From the NCBI GenBank assembly GCA_017305835.1, contig JAFKJY010000083.1, positions 1 to 41,115 of the forward strand: a stretch of DNA of 41,115 bases. Direction: 5' to 3'. This document shows, one piece after another, positions 40,748 through 41,115 of this stretch. A program made the position numbers and the translations under genes. The number at the start of each line of letters is the position of its first letter. Positions within the stretch are counted from its first letter, which is position 1. The notes beneath the pieces are model-generated. The model saw only the letters and a list, made by a program, of their open reading frames with translations, had not been told where the DNA came from and searched no databases. This DNA comes from Hyphomicrobiales bacterium. Its GTDB lineage: Bacteria > Pseudomonadota > Alphaproteobacteria > Rhizobiales > Rhizobiaceae.

Positions 40748-41115
40748 ATGGCTGAGAAGGTCGTGGTGCTGGTGGGAACGAAGAAGGGCCTGTTCATCGC
40801 CGAGAGCGACGCGGCCCGCAGGTCGTGGGACCTGCGCGGGCCCTATTGCGAGCACTGGCCGATCAACCACGCGATCATGGACCCGGCCAGCGGCACCATC
40901 TATGCCGGCGGCGGCAGCGAATGGTTCGGCCCGGCCGTGTGGAAATCGACCGATCTCGGCCGGACGTGGACGCATTCCAGCCAGGGCCTCACCTTCGGCG
41001 AGGGCAAGGAGCCGATCGGCGCGGTGTGGAGCCTCGAGGCCTCGCCCGACGGCGCGCTCTACGCCGGCGTCATTCCCGCAGCTTTGTTCAGGAGCATCGA
41101 CGGCGGCGAGACATG
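40748..41115 (+). CDS. Beta-propeller (BNR/sialidase-like repeat) protein, truncated by window end
   Basis: The first 122 codons of a gene that runs off the window. The ATG follows a strong AGGAGG site. The start, VVVLVGTKKGLFIAESD, and the KSTDLGRTW and FRSIDGGET strings are Asp-box (S-x-D-x-G-x-T-W) repeats of the sialidase/YCF48-like beta-propeller fold. No signal peptide is seen, so it is probably cytoplasmic. Family members are often annotated as glycosyl hydrolases but many have no known activity. Confidence 0.85.
   Translation, partial: MAEKVVVLVGTKKGLFIAESDAARRSWDLRGPYCEHWPINHAIMDPASGTIYAGGGSEWFGPAVWKSTDLGRTWTHSSQGLTFGEGKEPIGAVWSLEASPDGALYAGVIPAALFRSIDGGET

Overview
The window reads as chromosomal DNA of a high-GC alphaproteobacterium. 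Long open antisense frames, strong avoidance of TTA, CTA and TCA codons, and the gene families present fit the order Hyphomicrobiales (Rhizobiales). The genus cannot be told from this sequence.

Left edge (1-1784): a lower-GC accessory patch. It holds a leftward terminator-like hairpin, two tandem direct repeats that resemble the end of an IS21-family element, one unrecognised protein with a HEPN-like RNAIHH motif (491-1402), and non-coding DNA with inverted repeats.

Catabolic and uptake locus (1785-13762): a leftward operon whose genes mostly abut or overlap by 4-8 bp. It encodes a periplasmic solute-binding protein, two permeases and two ATPases (a complete dipeptide/oligopeptide/opine-type ABC importer). 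These are followed by a sugar-phosphate-isomerase-like TIM barrel, a BBE-type FAD oxidase, a second TIM-barrel paralogue and an M24-fold (creatinase/aminopeptidase P) protein that has lost most metal ligands. A flavin-reductase-like gene lies upstream on the same strand, and a GntR/FCD regulator diverges from it across an intergenic region with two palindromic operator candidates. The most likely reading is import and breakdown of one small organic compound, probably nitrogen-containing; the substrate is unknown.

Cell-envelope lipoprotein (13828-15030): an LpoA/Leu-Ile-Val-binding-like lipoprotein.

Giant adhesin system (15204-39005): a 5,622-residue RTX adhesin with a BapA-like N-terminal region, Gly/Gln repeats carrying two Ala-Ala-Gly sites, tandem T1SS-143-type and VCBS repeats, RTX calcium-binding blocks, beta-helix and LamG-like domains, and a C-terminal type I secretion signal. 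Diverging from it is a LapG-type periplasmic cysteine protease. Beyond that, a leftward operon encodes a TolC/LapE-type outer-membrane channel, a LapB-type ABC exporter, a LapC/HlyD-type adaptor and a small protein that appears to fuse a ribbon-helix-helix domain to a PAS-like domain. Together these make a LapA/LapG-like surface-adhesin module. No LapD-type c-di-GMP receptor is in the window, and the RHH-PAS protein is the best candidate for a new regulatory part.

Right edge (39227-41115): an SDR oxidoreductase and a MarR regulator, then a divergent, truncated beta-propeller (BNR/sialidase-like) gene. A perfect 12-bp palindrome lies between the last two.
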